From DTLC01 sp964555645 (GTDB lineage Bacteria > Verrucomicrobiota > Verrucomicrobiia > Limisphaerales > DTLC01), in assembly GCA_964555645.1 (NCBI GenBank), contig CAZKTA010000013.1:1-64000 (forward strand): DNA of 64,000 nt, given 5' to 3'. The translations under genes and the position numbers were made by a program. Within the stretch, counting starts at the first letter, position 1. Each line of letters begins with the position of its first letter. Below are positions 16,789 to 25,794 of this stretch, piece after piece. A model generated the notes under the pieces. That model was given only the letters and a program-made list of their open reading frames with translations. It made no database searches and was not told the DNA's origin.

Positions 16789-19314
16789 ATGAGTAACCCC
16801 TCGCGAAATCGAAATGTGAAAGGCAACGTGACGAAGGCCACATCAGCATCGGGATCAACAACACTGGCAGTTTTAAGGGCGGCTAAACGTAGGGTTTGGT
16901 ACTTCCGGTTATTCGCTCTTTTGATAGTACCGGTTGTTTTTTTAGCGCTTGTCGAACTTGTACTGAGGCTGACTGGCTTCGGTTACCCCACGGCATTTTT
17001 GCTTTCAGAGTCCCAATCAGGCCAGAAAGTCTTCGTGCAAAATAACCGGTTTGGCTGGCGGCTTTTCGGGCCGGAATTGTCGCGTGTGCCACACCCATTT
17101 TCGATCCCGGTAGCAAAGCAGTCCAATACAGTGCGAGTTATTGTGTTTGGCGAGTCAGCAGCTTATGGTGATCCACAGCCGTGGTTTGGCCTTGCGCGGA
17201 TGCTCGAAGCGATTTTGAGTCTGCGGCATCCGGGGACCAGGTTCGAAGTGGTCAACGCGGCGATGACCGGCATTAGCTCGCATGGTATTGTGGCAATTGC
17301 ACGTGACTGCACCCGTGCAAACGCTGATATCTGGGTAATTTACATGGGCAACAACGACGTTGTGGGGCCGTTTGGCGCAGGCACAGTTTTTGGGCCACAA
17401 TCGCCGCCATTGCCGCTTATTCGCGCTAGCCTTGCGCTGAAAACAATGCGCACGGGACAGTTATTGGACTCGATAGGTAGGGGGATAAAAAAGGTACCGG
17501 CGGAAAGGAGTGAATGGGGTGGCATGGCGATGTTTCTAAGCCAGCAGGTCCGCGCCGACGACCCGCGCATGAGAGCCGTTTACAAACATTTCGAGCGGAA
17601 TCTCGCCGACATAATTCGTGCAGGCCGACGTGCTGGCACGAAGGTCGTTGTGAGCACGGTGGCTGTGAACCTGCGAGATTGCGCGCCGTTTGCATCTGCG
17701 CACCGGCCGGGCTTGTCTGAGGCAGACATGACACGGTGGGCAAACCTGTACAAGGCTGGGGTTGAAGCCCAAGTAGCCGGTAGAACCGGCGAGGCAGCGG
17801 AGCGGTTTCGACAGGCCGCACAGATTGATGACACTGTTGCTGAGCTACGTTTCAGGCAGGGTGTGTGTGCGCTTGAGTCCGGTGCAGTGAGCGAGGCGCA
17901 ACAACACTTCCGCGCCGCGCGCGATTTTGACACCTTACGATTCCGGTGCGACAGCCGGCTCAACGAATTAACGCGGCAGACTGCACTGCAGCTTGGCGAT
18001 GGCGGGGTTTTGTTGGCTGATGCTGAGGCGGTTTTCGCCGAGCAAAGCCCAGGCGGTTTACCTGGCAATGAGTTTTTTTACGATCATGTGCATTTTACGT
18101 TTGCGGGCAACTACCTACTCGCTAGCAACATTGCCGTGCAGATCGAAAAACTCATACCAGACCAGACTGCCGCGCGCACAGCGGACAGTCGGCCCTGGCC
18201 ATCGGTTGAAGATTGTGCGCGCCGCTTGGGATGGAGCCACTGGGCGCTGCAAGCTGTATTGACGGACATGCTTAGCCGATTGCAGGACGCGCCATTTACA
18301 CTGCAATTGAATCATGCAGCACAACTCCAACACATCATGGTGCAGTTGCAAAAGCTGAGCCCCGCCACGCAACCGGCCGGACTTGGTAAAGCGCAGGACA
18401 TTCTTTTGGCTGCATTGGGTGCGGCGCCTGATGACCCCTGGCTGCATGCACAATTGGCGCAGCTCAAGCAGTTGACTGGTGACCTAGCTGGCGCAGTGGC
18501 TTCTGCACAGCGCGTGGTTGAACTCGTGCCGAGTAGTTCGGAAGCGTGGTCGCGGCTAGGCCTTTTGCAAGTGCGCCAGCAACAGTATGATAAAGCGGTC
18601 GCTTCATTCCGGCGTGCATTTGAGTTGGATTCACAAGATGTGTGGGCTTTGCACAACTTAGCTCAGACACTTGCCAAACTTGGCCGGCACGAAGAGGCGA
18701 TCTATGAATTTAAAAGGGCGGTTGCAATTAAGCCGCGCTTTGGCCCGGCATGGCTCGGCCTCGGGTTGCTGTTGGAAGGAGGCGGGCGCAAAGCCGAAGC
18801 ACAACAGTGTTTTGAGCGAGCACTGACGAATCGCATCCGACGGGCTTCCGAGCTGGCCATGCTGGCGCGCTTTTGCAAAAGTCGCGGCTGGTTAGAGGCT
18901 GCTGTAACCAATTACACCGACGCAATTAGTCTGGCTCCGTTAGACCCGCAACTGCACATGGAAGCAGCACAATGCTTGGATGGTTTGGGGCGACAGGCCG
19001 AGGCAGTTGTTCATTATGCAAAGGCGGTAGGGCTTGCGCCGGAGTTGGTGCAGGCACGGTTTCTGTACGGGTTGAGCCTCGGTCGGCAGGGCAAAGCAAC
19101 CGAAGCCGAGGAGCAATTTCGCGAAGCGGTCCGGCTTATGCCGGAGCTGGTGGAAGCACGGTTGAACCTTGGGATCGCACTGGCTGAGCAAAGGCGCTTT
19201 ACAGAAGCATTGGCGGAATTTGAAGAAGTCTTGACTCGAAGCCCAACCAACCCGGTGGCGCTGAAATGGTGTGAGATTATTCGTGGCCGGTTGAATTCGC
19301 CGGGTGGACCTTAG
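16789..19314 (+). CDS. Membrane-anchored SGNH-hydrolase-like protein with TPR repeats
   Basis: An 841-residue protein. A single N-terminal TM helix (around residues 40-60) follows a basic cytoplasmic start. The next ~380 residues form an SGNH/GDSL-like domain: VIVFGESAAYGD holds the Ser block near residue 122, YMGNNDVVG the Asn block, and FYDHVHFTFAGNYL the Asp/His block near residues 431-434. These are the blocks expected for an active esterase or acyltransferase. The TPR copies begin inside this domain and dominate after residue 540 (for example WSRLGLLQVRQQQYDKAVASFRRA). It converges on the carbamoyltransferase operon, and related SGNH proteins occur beside such operons. A role in modifying an exported glycan is inference. 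Confidence 0.8.
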   Translation: MSNPSRNRNVKGNVTKATSASGSTTLAVLRAAKRRVWYFRLFALLIVPVVFLALVELVLRLTGFGYPTAFLLSESQSGQKVFVQNNRFGWRLFGPELSRVPHPFSIPVAKQSNTVRVIVFGESAAYGDPQPWFGLARMLEAILSLRHPGTRFEVVNAAMTGISSHGIVAIARDCTRANADIWVIYMGNNDVVGPFGAGTVFGPQSPPLPLIRASLALKTMRTGQLLDSIGRGIKKVPAERSEWGGMAMFLSQQVRADDPRMRAVYKHFERNLADIIRAGRRAGTKVVVSTVAVNLRDCAPFASAHRPGLSEADMTRWANLYKAGVEAQVAGRTGEAAERFRQAAQIDDTVAELRFRQGVCALESGAVSEAQQHFRAARDFDTLRFRCDSRLNELTRQTALQLGDGGVLLADAEAVFAEQSPGGLPGNEFFYDHVHFTFAGNYLLASNIAVQIEKLIPDQTAARTADSRPWPSVEDCARRLGWSHWALQAVLTDMLSRLQDAPFTLQLNHAAQLQHIMVQLQKLSPATQPAGLGKAQDILLAALGAAPDDPWLHAQLAQLKQLTGDLAGAVASAQRVVELVPSSSEAWSRLGLLQVRQQQYDKAVASFRRAFELDSQDVWALHNLAQTLAKLGRHEEAIYEFKRAVAIKPRFGPAWLGLGLLLEGGGRKAEAQQCFERALTNRIRRASELAMLARFCKSRGWLEAAVTNYTDAISLAPLDPQLHMEAAQCLDGLGRQAEAVVHYAKAVGLAPELVQARFLYGLSLGRQGKATEAEEQFREAVRLMPELVEARLNLGIALAEQRRFTEALAEFEEVLTRSPTNPVALKWCEIIRGRLNSPGGP

Positions 19315-19472
19315 GTAGTTGTTCAAAAGTGGCTTACCGCGTGGAATTGCAAAAGGTGCTAAGCCCGGCCAAAAATCCATTTGCGTTTTGCTTTATGTAA
19401 CGCGTTGCTTATTGTCGAAGTCCAGGAAGCTCTACTGCAGGGTTGATTGCGAAGTTTGCGCGGTCGGGCTGA

Positions 19473-19673
19473 TCAAAATAGCGTGTAAATGAACGGTGCC
19501 AAACCGGTGCTCGACAACGCAATCAGAAGGCTAAAAATTAGAAATATCCCGATTATAGGCAGCAGCCACCACTTCTTGTTTGACTTGAGAAAATCCCATA
19601 ACTCGCGGATCAAACCGCCCTCGACGTGTTTGGCCGCAGCCTTTTCAAACTCAGTTGAATGGTCACTTTTCAA
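19473..19673 (-). CDS. DUF5989-type small membrane protein
   Basis: A 66-residue protein. Its soluble N-terminus contains LIRELWDFLKSNKKWWLLP, followed by one hydrophobic helix (IIGIFLIFSLLIALSS) and the short end PFIYTLF. This is the DUF5989 pattern, a family of unknown function regularly found downstream of SxtJ and carbamoyltransferase genes. It starts 51 nt after the SxtJ-like stop on the same strand, so it is the third gene of that operon. The strict co-occurrence suggests a small subunit or chaperone of the membrane complex. No catalytic residues are visible. Confidence 0.85.
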   Translation of the reverse strand: MKSDHSTEFEKAAAKHVEGGLIRELWDFLKSNKKWWLLPIIGIFLIFSLLIALSSTGLAPFIYTLF

Positions 19674-19723
19674 GGTTGTGGCGTTTTTCCTTTTGGTATG
19701 TTGAGTAAACGTGTGGTTGCAAG

Positions 19724-20161
19724 TTAAAACTGGCGTAAGTATCGGCCCGGGTCAGGTGTGCCTTCGCGGCTTGTCCAGAGACTTGTGTTTTGCGGCTCGT
19801 CATGCAACTTAAGCGGGTCGCGCCGGCACAGCCGGCAAACTATTGCAACCGGCGTGAGCACAAGGTAAAACATCACAGCCAAAATGACCAGGTTCACCAA
19901 CCAGCCGACCGGATACATTAGAACCGTTACGCCAACGTATAGCCATCGGATGGCGTTTGGCTTTATCAGGCCAAAGGCGCCCACAGCCGCAACCAACCCG
20001 AGCAAGCAGCCCATGTTAACACGGCTACGACCAAGGAATTGATAAAGGGCGAGTACGCCGAAAAATACAAACCATGCGGCTGCGAACTGCCGCAGTATCC
20101 GTGTCTGTGGTGTAAAGTTAATGCCTTGCAATTTGGTTTTGGTTGTTTTAATCGGGTTCAA
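19724..20161 (-). CDS. SxtJ-family membrane protein
   Basis: A 145-residue protein with three to four TM helices: FAAAWFVFFGVLALYQFLG, MGCLLGLVAAVGAFGLI, WLYVGVTVLMYPVGWL and VILAVMFYLVLTPVAIV. It ends in a basic tail (CRRDPLKLHDE) typical of the family. SxtJ proteins are named from the saxitoxin cluster, where one lies beside a carbamoyltransferase; their biochemical role is not established. Its start overlaps the end of the carbamoyltransferase gene by 14 nt, so the two are translationally coupled. Likely a membrane partner for the carbamoyltransferase or its substrate. Confidence 0.85.
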   Translation of the reverse strand: MNPIKTTKTKLQGINFTPQTRILRQFAAAWFVFFGVLALYQFLGRSRVNMGCLLGLVAAVGAFGLIKPNAIRWLYVGVTVLMYPVGWLVNLVILAVMFYLVLTPVAIVCRLCRRDPLKLHDEPQNTSLWTSREGTPDPGRYLRQF

Positions 20162-22004
20162 ACTTCGACAAATGCCTTGCGCGTTCGGCTGCGCAGATGT
20201 CGGCCGGCATGTGTTCTTTCTTTAGGACAAAATCTTCGAGTACGAGCACGTCCATATCCGTGGCAAGAAAACAGCGCAGTGCATCTGCCGGCGTGCAAAC
20301 AATAGGCTCGCCGCGCACATTGAAGCTGGTGTTAACCAATACCGGACAATCCGTGCGTGCATCGAATGCCTTGAGCAGCCGGTAGAAGCGCCCATGCCGT
20401 TGTTGATCGACGGTCTGGATGCGCGCGCTGTAGTCAACGTGCGTCACAGCGGGGATCGTCGAACGGACCACATTGACTCTGCGGCGTAGGTCAGGATCTT
20501 CAGTCATGGTTTTCAGCTCGGGTGCCGATAACGCAACGCGGTGTCGGTCCCGCACTGGTGCTACCAACAACATATACGGGCTTTCAACGTTTTGGGGTAA
20601 CTCGAAAAATTCGGCAGCGCGTTCACGCAAAACACTGGGCGCAAACGGTCTAAAGCTTTCCCGGTATTTAATTTTCAGATTGAGCACGGATTGCATTGTC
20701 GGGTTGCGTGGGTCGCCGAGGATGCTTCTTGCACCGAGGGCGCGTGGGCCGAACTCCATGCGGCCATTGAACCACCCGACAACCTTGCCTGCGGCCAGCA
20801 ATTCTACAACTGCATCGAGCAATTCCGCCTCTGTTTTGAATTTGTGGTATGGAAGCGACCATGTTTCGAGTGTGTGCGCGATCTCTTCATTGGAATACTG
20901 TGGGCCCAACAGACTGCCTTGTTGCGAATCTTGTTCGTCGGGTTGGCGTGGGTTTTCCAGGAGCTGGTACCATACAAACAACGCTGCGCCTAGGGCACCG
21001 CCGGCATCGCTGGCTGCAGGCTGAATCCACAGTCTTGCGAACGGTCCTTCACGCAACAACCGACCGTTTGCGACGCAGTTCAGCGCTACTCCTCCGGCAA
21101 GCACCAGGTTCCGTTTTCCGGTCAGCCTGAATGCCTCGGTTGCCATCGCCAAAAGGGTTTCCTCGGTCACAAGCTGGATGCTTGCGGCAAGGTCCATGTG
21201 CCGTTGTTCGATGGGTGAATCCGGCGTTCGCGGCGGTCCACCAAACAGCCTGTGGAACCGTCCGTTTGTCATGGTCAATCCTTGGCAGTAATTGAAATAG
21301 TCCATGTCCAACCAGAAACTGCCATCGCGTTTCAGATGCACAATGTGTTTGCGGATCAGATCGGCAAACACCGGTCGTCCGAACGGTGCAAGCCCCATCA
21401 GTTTGTATTCGGCGCTGTTGACTTTGAACCCGCAGTAGTAAGTGACCGCCGAGTAAAGCAATCCAAGTGAATGCGGGAACTTTAACTCACGCAGCAACCG
21501 CAGCCGATTGCCTTCGCCCACACCAATTGCTGCGGTGGTCCATTCTCCTACGCCGTCCACGGTTAGGATGGCTGCCGACTCAAATGGGCTGGGGAAAAAC
21601 GCGCTTGCAGCATGGCTTTCGTGGTGCTCTACAAATACTAAACGCGCGTTAGTTGCTGCGTTCAACTGCGACCGTAACAGGCGCCGTAAATACAGTTTGT
21701 CCTTTAGCCAGAGTGGCATTGCCAGGCGAAAGCTTCGGAACCCGGCAGGGGCAAACGCCAAATATGTTTCCAATAGCCGGTCAAATTTGAGCAACGGCTT
21801 CTCGTAAAAGGCAACATAATCGAGGCTCGCCGGTTGCAGGCGGGCTGTTTCCAAGCAGCTTGCTATGGCGTTTTTTGGAAAGGCCGGGTCGTGTTTTTTG
21901 CGTGTGAACCGTTCTTCTTGTGCTGCTGCTGCAATGTGCCCGTCCACGACCAGCGCAGCAGCGCTGTCGTGGTAAAATGCCGATATGCCCAGGATACTCG
22001 TCAT
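20148..22004 (-). CDS. Carbamoyltransferase (NodU/CmcH family)
   Basis: A 618-residue enzyme that moves a carbamoyl group from carbamoyl phosphate to a hydroxyl, using ATP to make carbamoyladenylate. The N-terminal Kae1-like domain starts ILGISAFYHDSAAALV and continues with QEERFTRKKHD, the metal-binding VEHHESHAASAFFPSPF, TVDGVGEWTTA and LMGLAPFG. The C-terminal YrdC-like domain has GWFNGRMEFGPRALGARSIL, and the family ending FNVRGEPIVCTPADALRCF. Both halves look intact. It leads an operon with SxtJ-like and DUF5989 proteins. The acceptor is unknown; an exopolysaccharide or surface glycan is plausible given the SGNH neighbour. carB, the source of carbamoyl phosphate, is elsewhere in the window. 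Confidence 0.93.
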   Translation of the reverse strand: MTSILGISAFYHDSAAALVVDGHIAAAAQEERFTRKKHDPAFPKNAIASCLETARLQPASLDYVAFYEKPLLKFDRLLETYLAFAPAGFRSFRLAMPLWLKDKLYLRRLLRSQLNAATNARLVFVEHHESHAASAFFPSPFESAAILTVDGVGEWTTAAIGVGEGNRLRLLRELKFPHSLGLLYSAVTYYCGFKVNSAEYKLMGLAPFGRPVFADLIRKHIVHLKRDGSFWLDMDYFNYCQGLTMTNGRFHRLFGGPPRTPDSPIEQRHMDLAASIQLVTEETLLAMATEAFRLTGKRNLVLAGGVALNCVANGRLLREGPFARLWIQPAASDAGGALGAALFVWYQLLENPRQPDEQDSQQGSLLGPQYSNEEIAHTLETWSLPYHKFKTEAELLDAVVELLAAGKVVGWFNGRMEFGPRALGARSILGDPRNPTMQSVLNLKIKYRESFRPFAPSVLRERAAEFFELPQNVESPYMLLVAPVRDRHRVALSAPELKTMTEDPDLRRRVNVVRSTIPAVTHVDYSARIQTVDQQRHGRFYRLLKAFDARTDCPVLVNTSFNVRGEPIVCTPADALRCFLATDMDVLVLEDFVLKKEHMPADICAAERARHLSKFEPD

Positions 22005-22291
22005 GTCAAAAGCCCCAATACTGCCAAAAAGTAAGGTGGCGGCACAGCGCCGTCAACTTTTGCCCCCATAATTTGAGCGTTATGCAACGGATGACTACTG
22101 CACAAGGCGTTTTGGAGTTGCTGGATCCGCAATCACCACAAGCGTTCTTCAAGAGCGCATAAATTTAGTGTTTTTCAGCTTGGGTTCGTTGAGTTAAGTT
22201 GTGTCGAGGTGCTTGAACGCTGGGGAATAGCTTGGTCCCGGTTTCAAATGTCAGCAGGGCGTTGTTGGTCACGAATCTGAGAGGGTTGACC

Positions 22292-23458
22292 ATGGCAAAA
22301 ATACCGAGAGTCATTCTGTTGATTGAGTCGTCGCGTGCTTCTGGGCGTGAGCTACTCAAAGGCATCGCAAGGTACGCGCATCATTACGGGCCGTGGTCGT
22401 TTTACTGGGAGCCGGCCGGGCTCGAAAAAGCCTGGCCTGTGCTCAAGACTGTTGACGCCGACGGGATTATTTTGCGTGACGTTGACAAGCTTGACGAGGT
22501 GCTTGGCTTCGGCATACCTGCGGTTGTCGTAGGGCACAGCCGACCTGAGGTTTCTGGGCTGGTTAACGTGGTCACAGACTCGGCAACAATCGGTCGAATG
22601 GCAGCCGAGCATCTGCTTTCATGTGGCTTTCGGCATTTTGCATTTTGCGGTTACGCAGGTACACAATTGGAGCATACACCATGGTCAAAGCTCCGCCAGG
22701 AAGCGTTCCGTGACCGGGTCGTCAAAGCCGGGTTCGAGCCGCCTGCTGAATACATACTTTCCCAAGCCGGCACAGACTGGGCCAAGGAAAGGCATGCGCT
22801 TGCCCAGTGGCTTGAATCATTGGCGAAACCCGTCGGTTTAATGGCCTGCAACGATGATTGCGGCCAACAGGTCATGGAGGCTTGTAAGCTTGCAAATCTA
22901 CCCGTACCAGACATGGTTGGTGTGGTTGGCGCGGACAACGACGAGGTTGTCTGTGGGCTTGCAGACCCGCCAATGTCAAGCGTAGGCATCAACTTCGAAC
23001 GCGCAGGGTACGAAGCAGCACAGGCACTTGACAGTCTAATGCGCGGATCGAGGCGTGCCCCACAGAAGATCATTGCAAGTGCAACCAGCGTCTTTGCACG
23101 GCGCTCGACGGACGTTATTGCTGTCGAAGATAAGCATCTGGCAAAGGCGCTGCGGTACATCCGGGACCATGCCCGCCAGCCTATGTCTGTTGAAGAAGTC
23201 GCAAATGCTGCAGGCTTGTCCAGGCGTGCGCTCGAGAAAAAGTTCAAGCGCGACCTTGGCCATACCGTGCTTGAGGCGATCCGGCGCGCTCGCGTCCAGC
23301 AAATATCGCAGTTGCTAATCCAGACGCAACTGCCAATCGGGCAAGTCGCCGAGACACTCGGTTTTGCAGATTTTCAGCATTTTGCACGGTATTTCCGCGC
23401 TGCCACAAAGATGACACCACGCGAATTCCGCAAAAAATACGGCGTGCACCCAGCTTAG
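22292..23458 (+). CDS. XylR-like regulator: periplasmic-binding-type sensor plus AraC helix-turn-helix
   Basis: A 388-residue transcription factor. Residues 1-270 resemble a LacI-type sugar-binding domain: RVILLIESSRASGRELLKGIARYAH at the start, DADGIILRD, MACNDDCGQQVMEAC and VGVVGADND. The last ~100 residues are an AraC-type DNA-binding domain (IRDHARQPMSVEEVANAAG, LSRRALEKKFKR and GFADFQHFARYFRAATKMTPREFRKKYG). This domain order is that of E. coli XylR, which binds D-xylose. I chose MAKIPRVILL at 22292 over the upstream frame opening. The inducer is probably a sugar. A 33-bp motif with 21-bp direct repeats begins 11 nt after its stop codon, in front of the pseudopilin gene, and is a candidate target. 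Confidence 0.9.
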   Translation: MAKIPRVILLIESSRASGRELLKGIARYAHHYGPWSFYWEPAGLEKAWPVLKTVDADGIILRDVDKLDEVLGFGIPAVVVGHSRPEVSGLVNVVTDSATIGRMAAEHLLSCGFRHFAFCGYAGTQLEHTPWSKLRQEAFRDRVVKAGFEPPAEYILSQAGTDWAKERHALAQWLESLAKPVGLMACNDDCGQQVMEACKLANLPVPDMVGVVGADNDEVVCGLADPPMSSVGINFERAGYEAAQALDSLMRGSRRAPQKIIASATSVFARRSTDVIAVEDKHLAKALRYIRDHARQPMSVEEVANAAGLSRRALEKKFKRDLGHTVLEAIRRARVQQISQLLIQTQLPIGQVAETLGFADFQHFARYFRAATKMTPREFRKKYGVHPA

Positions 23459-23468
23459 GGCAGGACGT

Positions 23469-23501
23469 AAAATGGCGAATTTTTTTCGCAAAATGGCGTT
23501 G
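23469..23501 (+). promoter_or_regulatory. Shared 33-bp motif, copy A (upstream of pseudopilin gene)
   Basis: First of three copies of a 33-bp motif. It has TGGCGA near the left, a central TTTCGC and a right-hand TGGCGTTG. The two TGGCG units are direct repeats with a 21-bp period, and GCGAA/TTCGC form an inverted pair inside. TATAGT at 23513-23518 could be a -10 element. The pseudopilin start is about 120 nt downstream. Confidence 0.65.
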
Positions 23502-23543
23502 AAATCCGCTGCTATAGTGACGATTTTATTTGGGCTAACCCCC

Positions 23544-23627
23544 ATGAAGAATAAGTGTGACTTGGTTGGCTTTAAAAAGGGCCGACCAAAAGTATGTTGT
23601 AATACAAAAACGTTTAAAGTCTTATGA
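23544..23627 (+). CDS. Possible 27-codon leader ORF overlapping the pseudopilin start
   Basis: An ATG at 23544 opens a short frame (MKNKCDLVGFKKGRPKV and a cysteine-containing end) whose TGA overlaps the pseudopilin ATG in the arrangement ATGA. The same stretch holds a hairpin, TTGGTTGGC (23562-23570) pairing with GCCGACCAA (23581-23589) with one wobble. Overlap of stop and start would allow coupled translation. It could equally be chance, as the frame is short and has no recognised family. Confidence 0.25.
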   Translation: MKNKCDLVGFKKGRPKVCCNTKTFKVL

Positions 23628-24472
23628 AGAAACAGAAGCTAAATTTAGGCGAAATGTTTCGGTCTAATCGCTGCAGTGGTGGGTTCACGTTGATTGAATT
23701 GCTAGTTGTAATTGCAATAATTGCGATATTGGCGGCTTTGCTGCTGCCGGCCTTGGCTTCAGCCAAGGAGCGGGCACGGCGCATCACATGCATGAATAAT
23801 GTGAAGCAGCAATATATTGCTTTGGCAATGTATTGCGGTGACAACAACGAGAGGTTGCCCGTGTGGACTACAGTAGGCGCATGGTGTTGGGATGTACCGG
23901 TTTCCGTTACGGAGCATATGCTGAGAAACGGTTGTAAGCAGAAGACTTTTTATTGTCCCAGCACTGCTCCGGAGTACACCGATAAAGAAAATTTTTTGGA
24001 CCCACAACCTCGATCGCTATGGACATTCGGGCTTCCAACCTTTAATATAACAGGGTACATTTGGGCCTTTTCAGGTTCTCCTTTTTTGCAGCGCCGATAT
24101 CAGAATAGAACCTTGACCTCAGAAAGACACACGACCCCTACAGGTGCACCTATTCTAACCGACTCTGTCGCCACAAGAGTAGTCATAGCAGATGTAATCA
24201 TAAGCGCTCAAAACACTTATCCTGCTAGGCCAGCGAATAATTTTAGAGAAGTTTATGGGGGCTTTTACAAAGGGCACTTGAGCGCACATTTAAAACGTAC
24301 GCAGGGCATGCCGATCGGAGCCAATCTTGGTTACAAAGACGGCCATGCGGCGTGGAAAAAATTTAAATCGCCGCCCGCCCGTTTTAATGTAGGGCCCAAC
24401 GAACCTTGGAAAGCGGAGGAAGATGAATATACGATGGTTCGCACAAGCTCTGGGCCGTATTTTTGGTGGTGA
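23624..24472 (+). CDS. Pseudopilin-like protein with prepilin cleavage/methylation signal
   Basis: A 282-residue protein. Residues ~20-50 form a type IV prepilin signal, GGFTLIELLVVIAIIAIL, cut after the Gly before Phe and methylated by prepilin peptidase. It is followed by LLLPALASAKERARRITCMNN, the characteristic helix of the large planctomycete/verrucomicrobial pseudopilin family. The rest is a globular domain with FYCPSTAPEYTD and the C-terminal GYKDGHAAWKKF, which resembles the usual family ending with a DGH motif. These proteins are exported to the cell surface, and many genomes carry dozens of them; individual functions are unknown. It follows the XylR/AraC regulator and copy A of the 33-bp motif, so the regulator may control it. 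Codon use looks somewhat more A/T-rich than in the neighbours. Confidence 0.9.
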   Translation: MKKQKLNLGEMFRSNRCSGGFTLIELLVVIAIIAILAALLLPALASAKERARRITCMNNVKQQYIALAMYCGDNNERLPVWTTVGAWCWDVPVSVTEHMLRNGCKQKTFYCPSTAPEYTDKENFLDPQPRSLWTFGLPTFNITGYIWAFSGSPFLQRRYQNRTLTSERHTTPTGAPILTDSVATRVVIADVIISAQNTYPARPANNFREVYGGFYKGHLSAHLKRTQGMPIGANLGYKDGHAAWKKFKSPPARFNVGPNEPWKAEEDEYTMVRTSSGPYFWW

Positions 24473-25375
24473 TGTTTCCGACGAGAGACCGCTTCAAGGA
24501 TAGGACTGGTTGTTGAGGCCTGATTTTGGAGTTGATTGGCTGCACACGCAAACGGATGATGTTGTGTCGCACGGGACGGAGTTTTGTGGTGCAGCCGGGA
24601 GGGAGGCTCGCGCTGCTGTGACCGGAGCAGTTTAAGAGCAGTTCGCCGGTCCTATATCAATACCAAGTGTCGGGTACTGATCTGACCTGGCAATTGTTTT
24701 GCGTGTCAGATCTTTATGCCCGATGTTTTTAGGTGAGGAATGTGTTTGACAAACTGAAGAACCAGTTGAGGTGGGGCTGATTCATCAAACGAGGCCTTCT
24801 GCGCTGCTAGTCTCCCGTAAGCGTTCTGTCATACCAGTCTGGGTCTCTTGGGTTTGCCAGGTACCAGTTTTAGAGCTACGTGGAAAAGCTTCGCTCCTCT
24901 ACTTCTTGCCTGCATCTAGGGTCGGGGTTTACACCGACAACTTATAGTTGTTGCAGGACAACAGGTGTCAATTGGCAAAGTAGCGTTGATTTAGTGATGA
25001 TGGAATCTGTTTGGCCGGTGCATGGAGCTGGAGAGGCTGTGTGAGAGAGTGAGCATCCGACCACGGCTGCTGTACACTGTGGGGTGGCTCATCGAGGGCG
25101 GACCGCAACCGACACTGCTGTCGGCCGGTACGCACGCAAAGCAACGCCAGCGCAACGGTTTTTTTGACAGATGCAAGCCTGTTTTTGAGCGGGCTGCTGA
25201 AAATGTGGAGCGGTGACCGCCGCCCATCGCTGGTAGCGGATCTGGCCTCGAGTATTGAGTCCGCGGTTGCGCTCGGCCTGGCTAATCCTGGGTCCCAGCG
25301 CCGGAAACCTTGCTCGTTGACCCGTAAACCGCTTTCCGTGCTGTCCGATGGGTGATTTCTCCGTAGCCGTATCTG

Positions 25376-25516
25376 CGGTTTGCTCGGAGCTTGCACCCAG
25401 GCCTACAAGGCTTGCTTTTGCTCGGGACTCATCGCTAAAGCACATGCGGTATTCCACATGGTCACCACAGTGCTCAGCAAAAAGTCGTGGTAAGCTTAAA
25501 CTGCTACAGAACAGTA
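25376..25516 (-). mobile_element. Relic of the left end of an IS630-type element
   Basis: Read on the minus strand, this begins with an end sequence TACTGTTCTGTAGCAG (25501-25516), differing at two positions from the terminal repeat at 29838-29853. After 41 nt, against 42 nt in the other copy, comes an ATG. The translation MWNTACALAMSPEQKQAL-stop-AWVQA matches MWNAARPLAMSPEQKQTLEVWVRA of the 29.8-kb transposase almost residue for residue, with an in-frame TAG. Similarity fades after about 35 codons, so the rest is deleted or too diverged to see. Confidence 0.75.
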
Positions 25517-25535
25517 GGACCAGGATTTCGTTCGC

Positions 25536-25568
25536 AAAAGGGCGAATAATTTTCGCGATTTGGCGTTG
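25536..25568 (+). promoter_or_regulatory. Shared 33-bp motif, copy B (upstream of four-LamG gene)
   Basis: Second copy, same length and register: GGGCGA on the left, central TTTCGC, right-hand TGGCGTTG. The left unit has GGGCG in place of TGGCG. It lies 227 nt before the start codon of the LamG protein and 19 nt beyond the end of the IS relic, which therefore inserted just outside it. Confidence 0.65.
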
Positions 25569-25794
25569 TCTAAAATTGGTGTCTCTGTAAAGATGGTAAC
25601 AGGTTACAGGGTGTTGGAAGGAGTTGGCATGTAAGACGCAGGGCGTAGGTGCTTTGCGAGATGCAAGGGATCGAGTTGGTAGTGTAGCGGAACCGGAAAA
25701 CTGACGAGCCAATCTTCTCTTTTGGGGGAAAGAGGGGTTGGCGTGACAAAATGTGCTATCCCCCGATAACAATGCAAACGAAACTATTAAAGCC

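Larger units (their letters stand above)
24473..25794. other. 1.3-kb gene-less tract with IS relic and leader of the LamG gene
   Basis: No intact gene is supportable. The open frames here are short and unrelated to known families. The right half contains a decayed fragment of the IS630-type element seen intact-ended at 29.8 kb (25376-25516, minus strand) and copy B of the 33-bp motif (25536-25568). The 226 nt between that motif and the LamG start codon are probably an untranslated leader. Confidence 0.5.

Noticed and set aside
24846..24905. GTTTTAGAGCTA-like words suggesting a CRISPR repeat or tracrRNA
   Set aside because: The sequence occurs once, with no spacers, no repeats and no cas genes in the window.
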